From Eubacteriales bacterium (lineage in GTDB: Bacteria > Bacillota > Clostridia > Lachnospirales > Lachnospiraceae), in NCBI GenBank assembly GCA_030539395.1, contig JAUNSC010000015.1, forward strand, positions 1 to 64,000: a stretch of 64,000 nucleotides of DNA, read 5' to 3'. A program made the position numbers and the translations under genes. The notes under the pieces are model-generated. The model saw nothing but the letters and a program-made list of their open reading frames with translations, did not search any database and was not told the DNA's origin. This document shows, one piece after another, positions 46,227 through 56,307 of this stretch (within the stretch, counting starts at the first letter, position 1; every line of letters starts with the position of its first letter).

Positions 46227-46499
46227 TCAAATTCGATGCATTTTGTTGAAGATGTCTTCGTGCTGGCACATGATCGTTACGCCAATTTCTTCCCCGAGCT
46301 GCTTCAGCTGTACAGAAAGTTCACCTATGTTTTTTTCTGTTCCGGATGTATCTGTAACCATCATCATATTAAAAAATCCATCTACGATTGTCTGGGAAAT
46401 ATCCAGAATATTAATATTATTTTCCGCCAGATATGTACAAACTCTTGCGATGATCCCCACGGTATCTTTTCCAACCACTGTTATAATTGTCTTTTTCAT
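46227..46499 (-). CDS. ACT-domain protein (UPF0237 type)
   Basis: This 90-residue single ACT domain (KKTIITVVGKDTVGIIARV at the start; NINILDISQTIVDGFFNM after it) resembles small-ligand-binding regulatory domains of the GcvR/UPF0237 kind. It is paired with DUF711 downstream, as in many Firmicutes. Ligand unknown. It has a GGAAGGA site before ATG 46499. Confidence 0.9.
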   Translation of the reverse strand: MKKTIITVVGKDTVGIIARVCTYLAENNINILDISQTIVDGFFNMMMVTDTSGTEKNIGELSVQLKQLGEEIGVTIMCQHEDIFNKMHRI

Positions 46500-46540
46500 A
46501 ATATTCCTTCCTTTCTCTCCTCCGGCATATATAATATTCT

Positions 46541-47338
46541 TTATACTACCGCCATCTCTGATGCCTGATTGCGGAGCGCAACCTCTATCTTAAAATCTCC
46601 TGCTCTGTATGGATTGTCTCCAAGCGTTACTTCTGTGCAGACAGTCTCATAAGCAAGCGCATCATAATTATTTTCTTTGCTCAAATGCCCCAGAAAAATA
46701 TTTTTCAAATTGTCATGAAGAATTGAGCACAGAAGCCTTCCTGCATTTTCGTTTGACAAATGTCCCCGTTCTCCAAGAATACGCTGTTTGAGATAATATG
46801 GATAAATCCCTGCCTGGAGCATTCTCACATCATGATTTGCTTCCAGCAGGACCGCATCCAACCCCTTAAGATTTGATATCGTATAATCATTATAAACGCC
46901 CAGATCCGTTACCACAGCCACCGATTTATCTCCTGAATTTACCCGGTATGCAACCGGCTCTGCGGCATCATGAGATATCCGAAACGGATGAATTTCCATG
47001 TCTTTTATTGCAAAAGATTTATCCGCCTGAACAGGCCTGAACAATCCTTCATCTATTTTTCCCAGTGATTTACACTTTTTAACAGCCTCAATTGTTCCGG
47101 CTGTTCCATATATGGGAATCCCATATTTTCTCGACATGACGCCTATCCCTGAAATATGATCTGAATGCTCATGCGTAATCAATATTCCATCAATCTCTCT
47201 GGGAGAACGGTCTATTGTCTCAAGTCCGATCTGTACCTGTTTTGCACTGATTCCCACATCAATCAGCAGGCTTCCCTCTTCCGTACCTGCATAAATACAA
47301 TTGCCGCTGCTTCCGCTGGCTATACTACACAAATTCAT
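46541..47338 (-). CDS. MBL-fold metallohydrolase (YycJ/WalJ type)
   Basis: This 265-residue metallo-beta-lactamase-fold protein has the metal motif THEHSDHISG near residue 54 and further histidines at SHDAAEP and GHLSKENN. It resembles YycJ/WalJ, a hydrolase linked with DNA repair or cell-wall control. It overlaps coaE by 14 bases. Confidence 0.85.
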   Translation of the reverse strand: MNLCSIASGSSGNCIYAGTEEGSLLIDVGISAKQVQIGLETIDRSPREIDGILITHEHSDHISGIGVMSRKYGIPIYGTAGTIEAVKKCKSLGKIDEGLFRPVQADKSFAIKDMEIHPFRISHDAAEPVAYRVNSGDKSVAVVTDLGVYNDYTISNLKGLDAVLLEANHDVRMLQAGIYPYYLKQRILGERGHLSNENAGRLLCSILHDNLKNIFLGHLSKENNYDALAYETVCTEVTLGDNPYRAGDFKIEVALRNQASEMAVV

Positions 47339-47930
47339 GCTCTTTCAGTCCTTTGTCAATTTGTCCATAAGTATTTTCTATAATATTGCTGCTATTGTCA
47401 ACCACAAATTGACAGAATATCCGAAATTCTCTGTCCGATTTCTGATTTTCCAAAATGGAACGGATTTTTTCCTCTGAATAGCCCCGGGATTTTTTCAATC
47501 TCTCCCGACGGACATCATTTTCCACATAAATATACCAGATTTCATCACAAATTGCATCATAATGGTCCTCCAGAAGAAGCGCCGCTTCCAAAACCACAAA
47601 GGCAGCCGTTCTTTTCTTCCGCTCCTGCTCAATTTTCCTGCAAACCTCTTTTTTTACCAGCGGATGTACAATACTGTTTAACTCTTCCACTCTCTGTCTG
47701 TCAGAAAATGCTTTTTGATAGAGCATTCCCCGATCAATACTTCCATCCGGAGCCAGAATATCCTCACCAAATTTTTCTATAATTTTCTGATAACCTTCCT
47801 GCCCGGGCTCCATCAGTTCATGTGCCACCTTATCAAGTTCAATCACACGGGCCTGATACACCCGTTCCAGATATGCCAGTACCGTACTCTTTCCTGCACC
47901 TACTCCGCCGGTGATTCCAAGAACCTTCAT
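47325..47930 (-). CDS. coaE: Dephospho-CoA kinase
   Basis: CoaE phosphorylates dephospho-CoA in the last step of coenzyme A synthesis. The 201-residue protein has the P-loop GITGGVGAGKST at the N-terminus and a VLEAALLLE motif near 112. It lies directly after polA, a common pairing. Confidence 0.94.
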   Translation of the reverse strand: MKVLGITGGVGAGKSTVLAYLERVYQARVIELDKVAHELMEPGQEGYQKIIEKFGEDILAPDGSIDRGMLYQKAFSDRQRVEELNSIVHPLVKKEVCRKIEQERKKRTAAFVVLEAALLLEDHYDAICDEIWYIYVENDVRRERLKKSRGYSEEKIRSILENQKSDREFRIFCQFVVDNSSNIIENTYGQIDKGLKEHEFV

Positions 47931-47947
47931 ATATATATCACCTGCCC

Positions 47948-50590
47948 TTAATGTGCTTCGTACCAGTTATTCCCAACATTCATGTCAATTTCCATGCTGA
48001 CTTTCATTGAAACAGCATTTAACATCTCCTCTTTCAAAACTTCTTTTACCCGCTCAACTTCCCCGCAAAATGTCTCTACCAGGAGTTCATCATGCACCTG
48101 CAGAATCAGCCTTGATTTAAATTTCTCTTTCTGCAGTCTCTCGTTGACGCGGATCATTGCTATTTTTATAATATCTGCGGCAGTTCCCTGAATCGGAGAA
48201 TTCATGGCAACCCGCTCGCCGAAAGATCTCTGCATGAAATTACTGGATTTCAACTCCGGCACCGGTCTTCTTCGCCCAAACAGAGTCGTTACATATCCCT
48301 CATCTTTTGCTCCCTGAACTGCTTTATCAAGAAATTCTTTAATACGGGGATATGTTTTAAAGTACCTCTCAATATATTCTCCCGCTTCTTTCACACTGAT
48401 ATGGAGATCTTCGCTCAATCCGAAAGCACTGATTCCATAGACAATCCCAAAATTGACCGCCTTGGCATTCCTTCTTTGAAGAGGAGTCACTTCATCAAAA
48501 GGAATATGGAAAACCTGTGACGCTGTAGTTCTGTGAATATCTGCATGCTGGGCAAACGCCTGGATCAATGTCTCATCACCTGACATAGCCGCAAGGACTC
48601 TCAGTTCAATCTGAGAATAATCTGCATCAATCAGCACGCAATCCTCCTGTGGAATAAAAACTTTCCTGAGCAGCCGTCCCAATTCCGTTCTGATCGGAAT
48701 ATTCTGAAGGTTCGGATCTGTGCTGCTGATTCTCCCTGTAGCCGTGATCGTCTGGTTAAAGGTTCCATGAATCCGGCCGTCATCCAGAATAAAATTCGCA
48801 AGACCGTCCGCATAAGTAGATTTCAGTTTTGCAAGCTGTCGGTATTCCAGAATCTTAGATACAAGCGGGTATTCCGGAGCCAGTTTTTCCAGAACATCTG
48901 CGGCTGTAGAAAATCCGCTCTTTGTCTTTTTTGCACCCGGAAGCTGAAGTTTTTCAAACAAAATCACTCCCAGCTGTTTCGGTGAATTAATGTTAAATTC
49001 TTCGCCCGCATCCTGATAAATCTCTCTTTCCAGTTCAATAATCCGCACATAAAGTTCTTCTCCATAACTTTTCAGAGACTCTCCATCCACGCGGACTCCG
49101 GCCTTTTCCATATCTGACAAAGTATATACCAATGGCATTTCAATCGTTCTGTACAGTTCTGTCATACCGGTTTTTTCCAGGCTCTCCCGGATTGCTTCAA
49201 AAGAAGAGAAAGCCGTATATGCCTGATAACATGCATACTCGAGAAACTTCTTCCCATTTGATTCAGATGACTGAATAAGTGTCTGCTTTCCAAAAAGCTC
49301 TGACCTTGACGGAATCATTATTTCAGCAAAATCTTTTGCAATATCCTCACCTGGATACTGGCCTTTCAGCGGGTTAAGAAGGTAAGCTCCTATCATCACA
49401 TCATACAGCCCGTCTCTGATATCAAAAGGCATTTCAAATGCTGCAAGCTGAGTTTTCAAATCTATTGTAACAATCGTCTCAACCTTTTCGCACAATTCCA
49501 TATATTTCCCGATCAAATACTGCTCTGTCACAAATCCCTGAACCGGAAAATAGAAAATCTCTTCTTTGCTTACTGCCATGCTGAGCCCCAGAACTTGATC
49601 TTTTTCTACGATCAATACAAGGCCAACTGTTTTTGCCTGAAACGCTCCGGCAAAAGCTTTTTCTATCTCACCCAGATCAATCATTTCGCGGAAATAACTG
49701 CTTACTTCATTTTCCGGGCCATCGCATGAAAAACGTGCAAGAATATTCTTAAACTCCAGTCTCCGACAGATTTCAAAAGCCTCCTGTGTAAATAAATCCC
49801 CCATTTTTGCCTGTTCCATGTCAAGTGAAAATGGGCTTTCCGTATTGATAGCCGCCAGCTTTTTGCTGAGCTGTGCAAGATCATAATGCTCCCTGAGAGA
49901 TTCTTTTGCCTTATTCGGTTTGATATCCTCCACATGGGCATATGCATTTTCAATGGAACCATATGCAGAAATTATTTTTCCCGCTGTCTTCTCACCAACT
50001 CCCGGGATTCCGGGAATATTATCTGAAGTATCTCCCATAAGAGCCTTTAAGTCCACGATCTGGGGCGGTGTCACCATATACTTTTCCACTACATCAGCCG
50101 TATAATAATTTTCAATCTCTGTACCGCCCTTTTTTGTTTTCGGTATTCTGATCTGTATATTATCAGTCGCCAGCTGGAGCAGGTCACGGTCCCCCGATAT
50201 AACAGATACCACCAGGCCATCCCTCTCTGCCTTTTTTGCAACGGTTCCCAACAGATCATCTGCCTCATAACCTTCCAGCATCATGAGAGGAACTTTCATA
50301 GCAGTCAAAAGTTCTTTTATTACCGGAACCTGCTGCCGAAGTTCTTCCTGCATTGGTTTGCGGGTTCCCTTATATCCTTCATACATCTTATGACGAAAAG
50401 TCGGTGCTTTTAAATCAAAGGCCACCGCAAAATAATCCGGTTTTTCCTCATCCAGTATCTTAAACATAATATTCAGGAACCCATAAACAGCATTCGTATG
50501 AAGCCCCTCGGAATTTGTCAGATCAGGGACTCCGTAATACGCCCTGTTCAATATACTGTGTCCATCTATCAAAACTAACTTTTCCCGCAT
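47948..50590 (-). CDS. polA: DNA polymerase I (proofreading domain degenerate)
   Basis: PolA fills gaps and replaces RNA primers. The 880-residue protein has an N-terminal 5'-3' nuclease domain (LIDGHSILNRAYYG; GDTSDNIPGIPGVGEKTA near 187), a middle domain in which the D-x-E metal residues of 3'-5' exonucleases are not seen (GLVLIVEKDQ at the first motif place), and the polymerase domain (DADYSQIELRVLA near 638, AKAVNFGIVYG near 696, QVHDELLVE near 845). ATG 50590 follows GGAGG closely; ATG 50605 lacks a site. Confidence 0.95.
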   Translation of the reverse strand: MREKLVLIDGHSILNRAYYGVPDLTNSEGLHTNAVYGFLNIMFKILDEEKPDYFAVAFDLKAPTFRHKMYEGYKGTRKPMQEELRQQVPVIKELLTAMKVPLMMLEGYEADDLLGTVAKKAERDGLVVSVISGDRDLLQLATDNIQIRIPKTKKGGTEIENYYTADVVEKYMVTPPQIVDLKALMGDTSDNIPGIPGVGEKTAGKIISAYGSIENAYAHVEDIKPNKAKESLREHYDLAQLSKKLAAINTESPFSLDMEQAKMGDLFTQEAFEICRRLEFKNILARFSCDGPENEVSSYFREMIDLGEIEKAFAGAFQAKTVGLVLIVEKDQVLGLSMAVSKEEIFYFPVQGFVTEQYLIGKYMELCEKVETIVTIDLKTQLAAFEMPFDIRDGLYDVMIGAYLLNPLKGQYPGEDIAKDFAEIMIPSRSELFGKQTLIQSSESNGKKFLEYACYQAYTAFSSFEAIRESLEKTGMTELYRTIEMPLVYTLSDMEKAGVRVDGESLKSYGEELYVRIIELEREIYQDAGEEFNINSPKQLGVILFEKLQLPGAKKTKSGFSTAADVLEKLAPEYPLVSKILEYRQLAKLKSTYADGLANFILDDGRIHGTFNQTITATGRISSTDPNLQNIPIRTELGRLLRKVFIPQEDCVLIDADYSQIELRVLAAMSGDETLIQAFAQHADIHRTTASQVFHIPFDEVTPLQRRNAKAVNFGIVYGISAFGLSEDLHISVKEAGEYIERYFKTYPRIKEFLDKAVQGAKDEGYVTTLFGRRRPVPELKSSNFMQRSFGERVAMNSPIQGTAADIIKIAMIRVNERLQKEKFKSRLILQVHDELLVETFCGEVERVKEVLKEEMLNAVSMKVSMEIDMNVGNNWYEAH

Positions 50591-50636
50591 AATTCCTCCT
50601 GCCATATCACGCTATTCTATCTGTTCAAACTCTCGA

Positions 50637-51170
50637 TTACTCCATATCAAGCGTTTCTCGAATCCATTTCTCCGTCTCAGGCGTCGTAACGATCACCTGA
50701 TTCTTTCTATTCGTTTCCTGCTGGCGTTTTTCCTCTGTTTCAGATTGTTCTGTCTCTTTTTCAGGTACCGTCAAATACTCTTCCTCACTCTGATTACTGA
50801 ACAGATTATAGAGCGTTGTATCTTCAAATGATCCCCGCAGAGCTATCTGTATTCCGGTAAAAACAATCACCGACATAAGTATTGCCATGAGAGCAATAAA
50901 TAATCTTTGATAAAATTTCAAGATATATCTGTTAGAAATTTTATGTTCCGCCCTTTCCAGATCCTTTTCCAGCAATTCCTTCATATCAAAAGAATCCTGC
51001 CCTTTATCATCCAATTTTTCAATTGCATAATAGATTGTAAAATAGACTTCCAGTTCCTCACTGCAAGTCTCACATTCTCTGATATGCTCAATAAACGCTT
51101 CCATCTCACGGTCATTTAGTTTCCGTTCAATGTACGGCATTATTTTTTGCTGTGCTGTTCTGCAATCCAT
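50637..51170 (-). CDS. Membrane protein with zf-HC2 (anti-sigma-like) N-terminus
   Basis: This 177-residue protein starts at ATG 51170 with a putative zinc-finger region (H29-x3-C33-x2-C36: HIRECETCSEEL), typical of anti-sigma factors. One transmembrane helix lies around residues 96-118 (LFIALMAILMSVIVFTGI), followed by a Glu/Gln/Thr-rich external tail. No sigma factor gene is adjacent, so its partner is unknown. The frame remains open further upstream to 51332 but those residues have no site and look non-coding. Confidence 0.75.
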   Translation of the reverse strand: MDCRTAQQKIMPYIERKLNDREMEAFIEHIRECETCSEELEVYFTIYYAIEKLDDKGQDSFDMKELLEKDLERAEHKISNRYILKFYQRLFIALMAILMSVIVFTGIQIALRGSFEDTTLYNLFSNQSEEEYLTVPEKETEQSETEEKRQQETNRKNQVIVTTPETEKWIRETLDME

Positions 51171-51319
51171 ACCCGTGCCCCCAGTCAAAAAACGCCAGTT
51201 CCTTTCGATATAGTGTACCACAAAACTCCGTTTAAAAAAAGAGAAAAAATAAGTCTGGCGGGCACCGAATCCATGACAGGCCAAATCAATATTCATATAC
51301 CGAGACAAGATAAATACAC

Positions 51320-51385
51320 AAAAACATCCCACAGGAATCCTCGAACAGGCTTATACCTGCTAAATTCCTATTGGGATGCTTTTTA
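51320..51385 (-). terminator. Terminator at the end of the GRE / two-component locus
   Basis: CATCCCA (51325-51331) pairs with TGGGATG (51372-51378), with further inner pairings AGGAAT/ATTCCT and CAGG/CCTG, and A/T runs on both sides. It overlaps the histidine kinase stop codon region. Confidence 0.8.
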
Positions 51386-53025
51386 ATTTCGAAGTTCTGC
51401 CGGAATTGTAATCAATATTTTTGTCCCATGCCCCAAAGCACTTTCAATCGTAACTCCATATTGTTCCCCATAAAATATTTTAATCCTCTGATTTACATTC
51501 CATATTCCATAACCACGTATTTCTTTCTCTTCACGGATTTTATCGTTCATTCTTTTGTTTAATTGTTCCAAAGTAACCGCATTCATTCCTTTCCCATTAT
51601 CTTCCACGATAATTTCCAGATTATCACCCCTCCTGGTACATGTGATTCTTATAAAACCATGTTCATTTTTAGATTTGATTCCATGATATATCGCATTTTC
51701 TACAATTGGCTGCATAATAAATTTTATAATCCTGCATTCTAGTATTTCATCAGAAACCTCTACTATCCAATCCAGTTGTTCTTCAAATCGGAATTTCTGT
51801 ATTTTAAGATAGTATGTAACATGCGCGACCTCTTCTTTTACAGAAATAATGTTCATTCCACGATTTAAACTAAGCCTGAATAGTCTTGACAAATTTGTTA
51901 CCATTGCTGCAACCTGCAAATCATCATTTTTTCTTGCAAGCATATTAATAGAATCTAATGTATTATACAAAAAATGTGGATTTATTTGATATATCAACGT
52001 CTGCAGCTCAAGATATTTACTCTGCCTCTCTTTCTCCGTGACACTTTTAATCAGGCCAGTAATTTGCATTGCCATAACATTCAATACACTCCCAAGCTCT
52101 GTGATTTCATCTTTCCCACTCAAATGTATTTTAATATCAAAATTTCCTTTGCTGTACTGCTTTACAACTTCCTCCATCTGCTTAATAGGCTTTGTTATCT
52201 GCCGGGAAATTACCGTACTTAAAAAAAAGCACTAAAGAGAATTATGCAGAATACTACTGCCAGCCGGGAAAACAGCTCTGCTGATATACTCGACGCTACC
52301 GTATCTTCTGTCCATGTTCTTAAATACCAGTCTCCAATATCAATTTTTGTATGCAACAGATTATCATAATTATCATAATAATTATAAAAAAAACCCTGTT
52401 CTGTCACTTCAAAACCATTGGTTATTCCTTTCAACGAAAAGCGCTGATTGTTTTGCAATCTGAAGCGGTTAAAATATGCCTGTATATTTTCATTCTTTAC
52501 CTGCATAAACAAATATATATTTTTATCGTAACCTTCAACCTTAAAACAGCGGAACAGCATAATACTGTTTGTTGCATAACCGGAGTCCCATACACAGGTA
52601 TCTCCAAAACGTTCTGCCGTACTTATCCGATCAACCATATATGTTGAAATATCCTGCAATTCTTCTGTACCCACATAATCATAGGACGGTTTTATTACAA
52701 ACATATTATTAATAAACTCCAGCCTAGCCGCTGTCTCATTCAGATACATCAATAATTTTTGGCTATTTTCTGATAAGACCCAATCTGCGGCTGCAGCATC
52801 AAAATTCTCATCATCCTGTATTTCATTAAGTGCATTCTCGCATCTTTCCCTGAAATATTCTATAGATGTGCAAAGGGCTGCGGCCAGCATATCCTGGTTC
52901 TTTTGCTGCGTATGAATCATAAAATTAGTCAGAATCCCATATGATAACATACCTGTTGCCAAAGAAAAAAAGATAGCTATTCCACAAAAAGATACTGTAA
53001 GTTTCGTTTTAATTGATCTGAACAT
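51383..53025 (-). pseudogene. YesM/LytS-type sensor histidine kinase, split by a one-base frameshift
   Basis: Two reading frames together make one ~547-residue sensor kinase. The first (52219-53025) has an N-terminal membrane helix, a ~200-residue extracellular sensor and the start of the second helix. The second (from within the HAMP region; first ATG 52177) has HAMP, the phosphoacceptor motif QINPHFLYNTLDS and the ATP-binding VEDNGKGM and GYGIWNVNQRI motifs. The frame breaks in a run of eight A at 52222-52229 (T on the coding strand); one more base restores it. It could be a true mutation, a phase-variable or slippage site, or a sequence error. It overlaps the regulator gene by 17 bases. 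Confidence 0.88.
52222..52229 (-). other. Eight-base homopolymer at the kinase frameshift
   Basis: A run of eight A (plus strand) at the end of the first kinase frame, where adding one base rejoins the helix and HAMP region (reading on as STVISRQITKPIKQ). Confidence 0.9.
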
Positions 53026-54211
53026 CGTTACGCTGCCTTTTCCTTCTATAATATCCCGGTGTTTCCCCAGTTATTTTTTTAAACTGCTGATTAAAATAGT
53101 AAACGCTCGTATATCCTGTCTTCTCCGCAATCTCCTGATTGCTTAAATTTGTAAACTCTAATAACTCTTTTGCCAGATCAACTCTATAATTCTGAATAAA
53201 TTCTATACACGTGACTCCCATCCTTTTCTTAAATATTCGTGAAAAATATGCCGGTGTTACATGAAGCGAACGTGCAATTGTATTTATATTAAAATCTTTG
53301 TGCTGTATTTCTTCCCTAATTATCCTGATCGACTTTAATACAATATGATCCATCTCTTCGCTGATATTTGGACAGCCTTCTCTTATTTTATAACAGGCCG
53401 CCTCTATAGAAGATGGCAACTCTAACAGATTTGTCACATAACTGCCTACCGCTACACTGATTATTTCATCTGTAAGTTCACTTACTCTATCCTGAAGAGT
53501 AAATAATTCTGCCTGTAACGGTTCATTTTTTAACAGTACCACCATATGCTCATTGATAAGAATTGTATTCAAATAATCTGCGAAACACAATGACGCTATT
53601 TCCTCTGCCTTCTCTGATATTCGAAGCAGCCTTGAAAAGTTACCAGCCTCTATAACAACACAGCAGACTCCGGAATTTTTAACAGACAGTCTTAGTTGTC
53701 TGCTTCTTGATTCAATATCCGACTCATCTCGTATATTTCCATAAGCAATATCTTTCCACAAATTTTTTTCCATCTGTATTTTGTAAACATTTATTATCTC
53801 CTCTGTTTTTAATACTTTATTTTCAAATTCAATATTGCTCTTTACCTGGCTTAGCGCATCTTTCACTGCATCTTCAAGTTCTTCGGGAATTACCGGTTTC
53901 AGCAAATATTTGAATACCCCCGCTTCAATTGCCTCTTTTGCATACTCAAAATCCTCATAAGCTGACAAAAGTATTACTTTCGTGGCCGGCCATCTGTCCT
54001 TTATTTGTTTTGCCAGTTCTATTCCGTTAATATCCTGCATATAAATATCTGTAATTACAATCTCGTAACGCTCTTGTTCAAGATATTTTAAGGCAACACC
54101 TGCATTTTCTGCCAGCTTAAGTTCTTCACCGGACAAATATTTCCAATCAATCAGATCAGCTATTCCCTCCCGAATCAATCGTTCATCATCCACAAATAAT
54201 ATCTTTCCCAT
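53009..54211 (-). CDS. YesN-type response regulator with AraC DNA-binding domain
   Basis: This 400-residue regulator has an N-terminal receiver domain (phosphoacceptor D55 in VITDIYM; VDDE at 8-10; LKPVIPEEL with the conserved lysine) and a C-terminal AraC helix-turn-helix pair (NINTIARSLHVTPAYFSRIF and LSNQEIAEKTGYTSVYYFNQ). Regulators of this type control carbohydrate uptake operons with YesM-like kinases. I chose ATG 54211 (GKILFVDDERLIREG). It probably controls the adjacent transporter and glycyl radical enzyme genes. Confidence 0.92.
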   Translation of the reverse strand: MGKILFVDDERLIREGIADLIDWKYLSGEELKLAENAGVALKYLEQERYEIVITDIYMQDINGIELAKQIKDRWPATKVILLSAYEDFEYAKEAIEAGVFKYLLKPVIPEELEDAVKDALSQVKSNIEFENKVLKTEEIINVYKIQMEKNLWKDIAYGNIRDESDIESRSRQLRLSVKNSGVCCVVIEAGNFSRLLRISEKAEEIASLCFADYLNTILINEHMVVLLKNEPLQAELFTLQDRVSELTDEIISVAVGSYVTNLLELPSSIEAACYKIREGCPNISEEMDHIVLKSIRIIREEIQHKDFNINTIARSLHVTPAYFSRIFKKRMGVTCIEFIQNYRVDLAKELLEFTNLSNQEIAEKTGYTSVYYFNQQFKKITGETPGYYRRKRQRNDVQIN

Positions 54212-54279
54212 ATTTCCATCCTTTATAAAACAGAAGCCATTCTTTACCACAACCGGAGCATATCACATTATAACAAATA

Positions 54280-55284
54280 TCACTGCTTATTACATTCTGC
54301 ACGTTTTTGAAAAAAAATATCAATATATACTGCAAATACCAGAATTGCTCCCTTAATCAGGTATTGATAAAATGAAGGAATATTGATCATGTCCAGTCCG
54401 TTATTCATCACAGCCAAAAAGGCTGTTCCAATTAGCGTGCCAACGACACCTCCATTTCCTCCCGACATACTGGTACCTCCCAAAGCTACCGCTGTAATAA
54501 AATCCAGTTCATATCCCTGAGCAGCTACCGTGGATGCCGACGAAAGTTTTCCAACCAGGATCAATCCGCTTAATCCGGCTAAAGCGCCACACAATGTGTA
54601 GCATAACAGGATAATATTATCAGATTGCATTCCGGCCAGTCTGGCAACCTCCCTGTTTCCACCTACTGTATATACAGCTCTTCCAACCCTGGTATGCTTC
54701 AGCATCACATAAAGCAATACAAAAGTAAAAATAAAAATAAGCAGCTGAATGGGTATTTTCCAAACATTTCCCAATCCGATCATATAGTATCCATTATTCA
54801 TAAAAGTAATCGGCGATCCTGAAACACCACGGACAACAAAATCTGCCACAACATACACAAATCCTCTGGATATTGACATCGTTGCAAGTGTAGATACAAA
54901 CGGTGCAATATGCAATTTTGCTATGCATAATCCATTGAGGCATCCTATACCTCCACATACCGCCAATGCAATAACAACCGTTAAAATGAACGGAAGTTTT
55001 ATTGGATTCGCAGCGCCAATAGCATTTCCCAGAAGCCCTGCACCCACAACACCAGCCAACGCCATATTAGATCCTGCCGACAGATCAGTCCCTCCTGTTA
55101 AGATTACCAAAGTCATACCCATAGATGCAATACCATACATGGAAAATGTCCGCAAAATATTGTCTACGCTTCTGGCGTTGATAAACTCCGGTTTTATCAA
55201 GGTAAAACTCACAATCATTACCAGCATCAAAAACAACACTAATTTCTGCTGATTAAAACTTAATATCTGCCTTCTTTTATACAT
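54280..55284 (-). CDS. CUT2-type sugar ABC transporter permease (second)
   Basis: A 334-residue RbsC-like permease with about ten membrane segments and the family motifs GMTLVILTGGTDLSAGSNMA and GGTSMSGGNGGVVGTLIG. The start ATG 55284 follows GGAGG and overlaps the other permease by eight bases. It forms the channel with the permease at 55277-56293. Confidence 0.92.
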   Translation of the reverse strand: MYKRRQILSFNQQKLVLFLMLVMIVSFTLIKPEFINARSVDNILRTFSMYGIASMGMTLVILTGGTDLSAGSNMALAGVVGAGLLGNAIGAANPIKLPFILTVVIALAVCGGIGCLNGLCIAKLHIAPFVSTLATMSISRGFVYVVADFVVRGVSGSPITFMNNGYYMIGLGNVWKIPIQLLIFIFTFVLLYVMLKHTRVGRAVYTVGGNREVARLAGMQSDNIILLCYTLCGALAGLSGLILVGKLSSASTVAAQGYELDFITAVALGGTSMSGGNGGVVGTLIGTAFLAVMNNGLDMINIPSFYQYLIKGAILVFAVYIDIFFQKRAECNKQ

Positions 55285-56293
55285 CTGTGTTACCTCCAGC
55301 TTCTCCTGCTTTTTTCTGAGGCAGAATAAAATGACCACCCAGTGCAAGTATAATCACAATTCCCTTTATTAACAGTTTAAAATATGTTGGCATCCCCAAA
55401 ATATTAAGACCATTTTCGATAATTCCAAATATAAATACACCAATAACAGTTCCGGTAATCGAACCTGCTCCTCCGGATTGAACCGTTCCTCCCAAAACAA
55501 CACTGGCAATTATATCCATTTCATAAGATTCACCGGCAACCGCCGAAGCAGATGCCACTCTGGATGTCATAATAATACCTGCAATACCTGCAAATACAGC
55601 CATGATAATATATGTCAGACATACATTTCTTTCCACTGGAATGCCGGACAGTTCAGCCGCCTCTTTGTTTCCTCCTATCGCAAACAATGATCTGCCGTAT
55701 TGCGTGTATTTTAGCAGATATCCCCCTAAACAGATCACCAGAATAAATATCAATGCCGGCACAGGTAAAATTCCAAAATATCCTTTTCCAAACCAGGCGA
55801 AATCATCTGGAATAGGCTTAAAATTAATTGGATACCCGCCCGTGTATAAGTATGTAATACCCCTGGCAAATGTCATCATTGCCAGAGTTGCAATAAATGG
55901 TTCTACCTTCAGTTTTACAATAATCAGTCCGTTTACAAGTCCTATAGCCGCAGCAGCGGCAAGACCGATAAGAATTGCGACAAATGTATTGCATTTAAAC
56001 AAATTACTCGTAATATAATCACTGTAGCTGCCCGATACAAAGGATGCCGTTACAGCTCCGGCAACAGCAAACGTAGATCCTACCGAAAGATCAATTCCGC
56101 CCGTCAGCAAAACACAGGTCATGCCCACCGACATAATTCCCTTAATAGAATTAACCCGAATGATATCAATCATATTTCCCACCGTCATAAAATTAGGTGC
56201 TATTATACTCATACCTGTGATAAGAACCAATAGGGTAATCAAGATAACCGCATGTGGTTTTAGCGCTTTTTCCACTCTTAAACTTTTCCGCAC
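55277..56293 (-). CDS. CUT2-type sugar ABC transporter permease (first)
   Basis: A 338-residue RbsC-like permease (GMTCVLLTGGIDLSVGSTFA; YTQYGRSLFAIGGNKEAAEL; LGGTVQSGGAGSITGTVIG). Two different permease genes in tandem suggest a heterodimeric channel. It lies 14 bases after the ATPase gene. Confidence 0.92.
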   Translation of the reverse strand: MRKSLRVEKALKPHAVILITLLVLITGMSIIAPNFMTVGNMIDIIRVNSIKGIMSVGMTCVLLTGGIDLSVGSTFAVAGAVTASFVSGSYSDYITSNLFKCNTFVAILIGLAAAAAIGLVNGLIIVKLKVEPFIATLAMMTFARGITYLYTGGYPINFKPIPDDFAWFGKGYFGILPVPALIFILVICLGGYLLKYTQYGRSLFAIGGNKEAAELSGIPVERNVCLTYIIMAVFAGIAGIIMTSRVASASAVAGESYEMDIIASVVLGGTVQSGGAGSITGTVIGVFIFGIIENGLNILGMPTYFKLLIKGIVIILALGGHFILPQKKAGEAGGNTDV

Positions 56294-56307
56294 AATACAT
56301 CCCCCTT

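Noticed and set aside
45949-46568. Long open frames on both strands through the 66-base repeat
   Set aside because: The unit length is a multiple of three, so open frames are kept by chance. No ribosome site precedes them and the repeats run into the real ACT gene in another frame.
51171-51332. N-terminal extension of the zf-HC2 membrane protein
   Set aside because: The extra 54 codons are Cys/Phe/aromatic-rich with no ribosome site; the start at 51170 gives the normal zinc-finger N-terminus.
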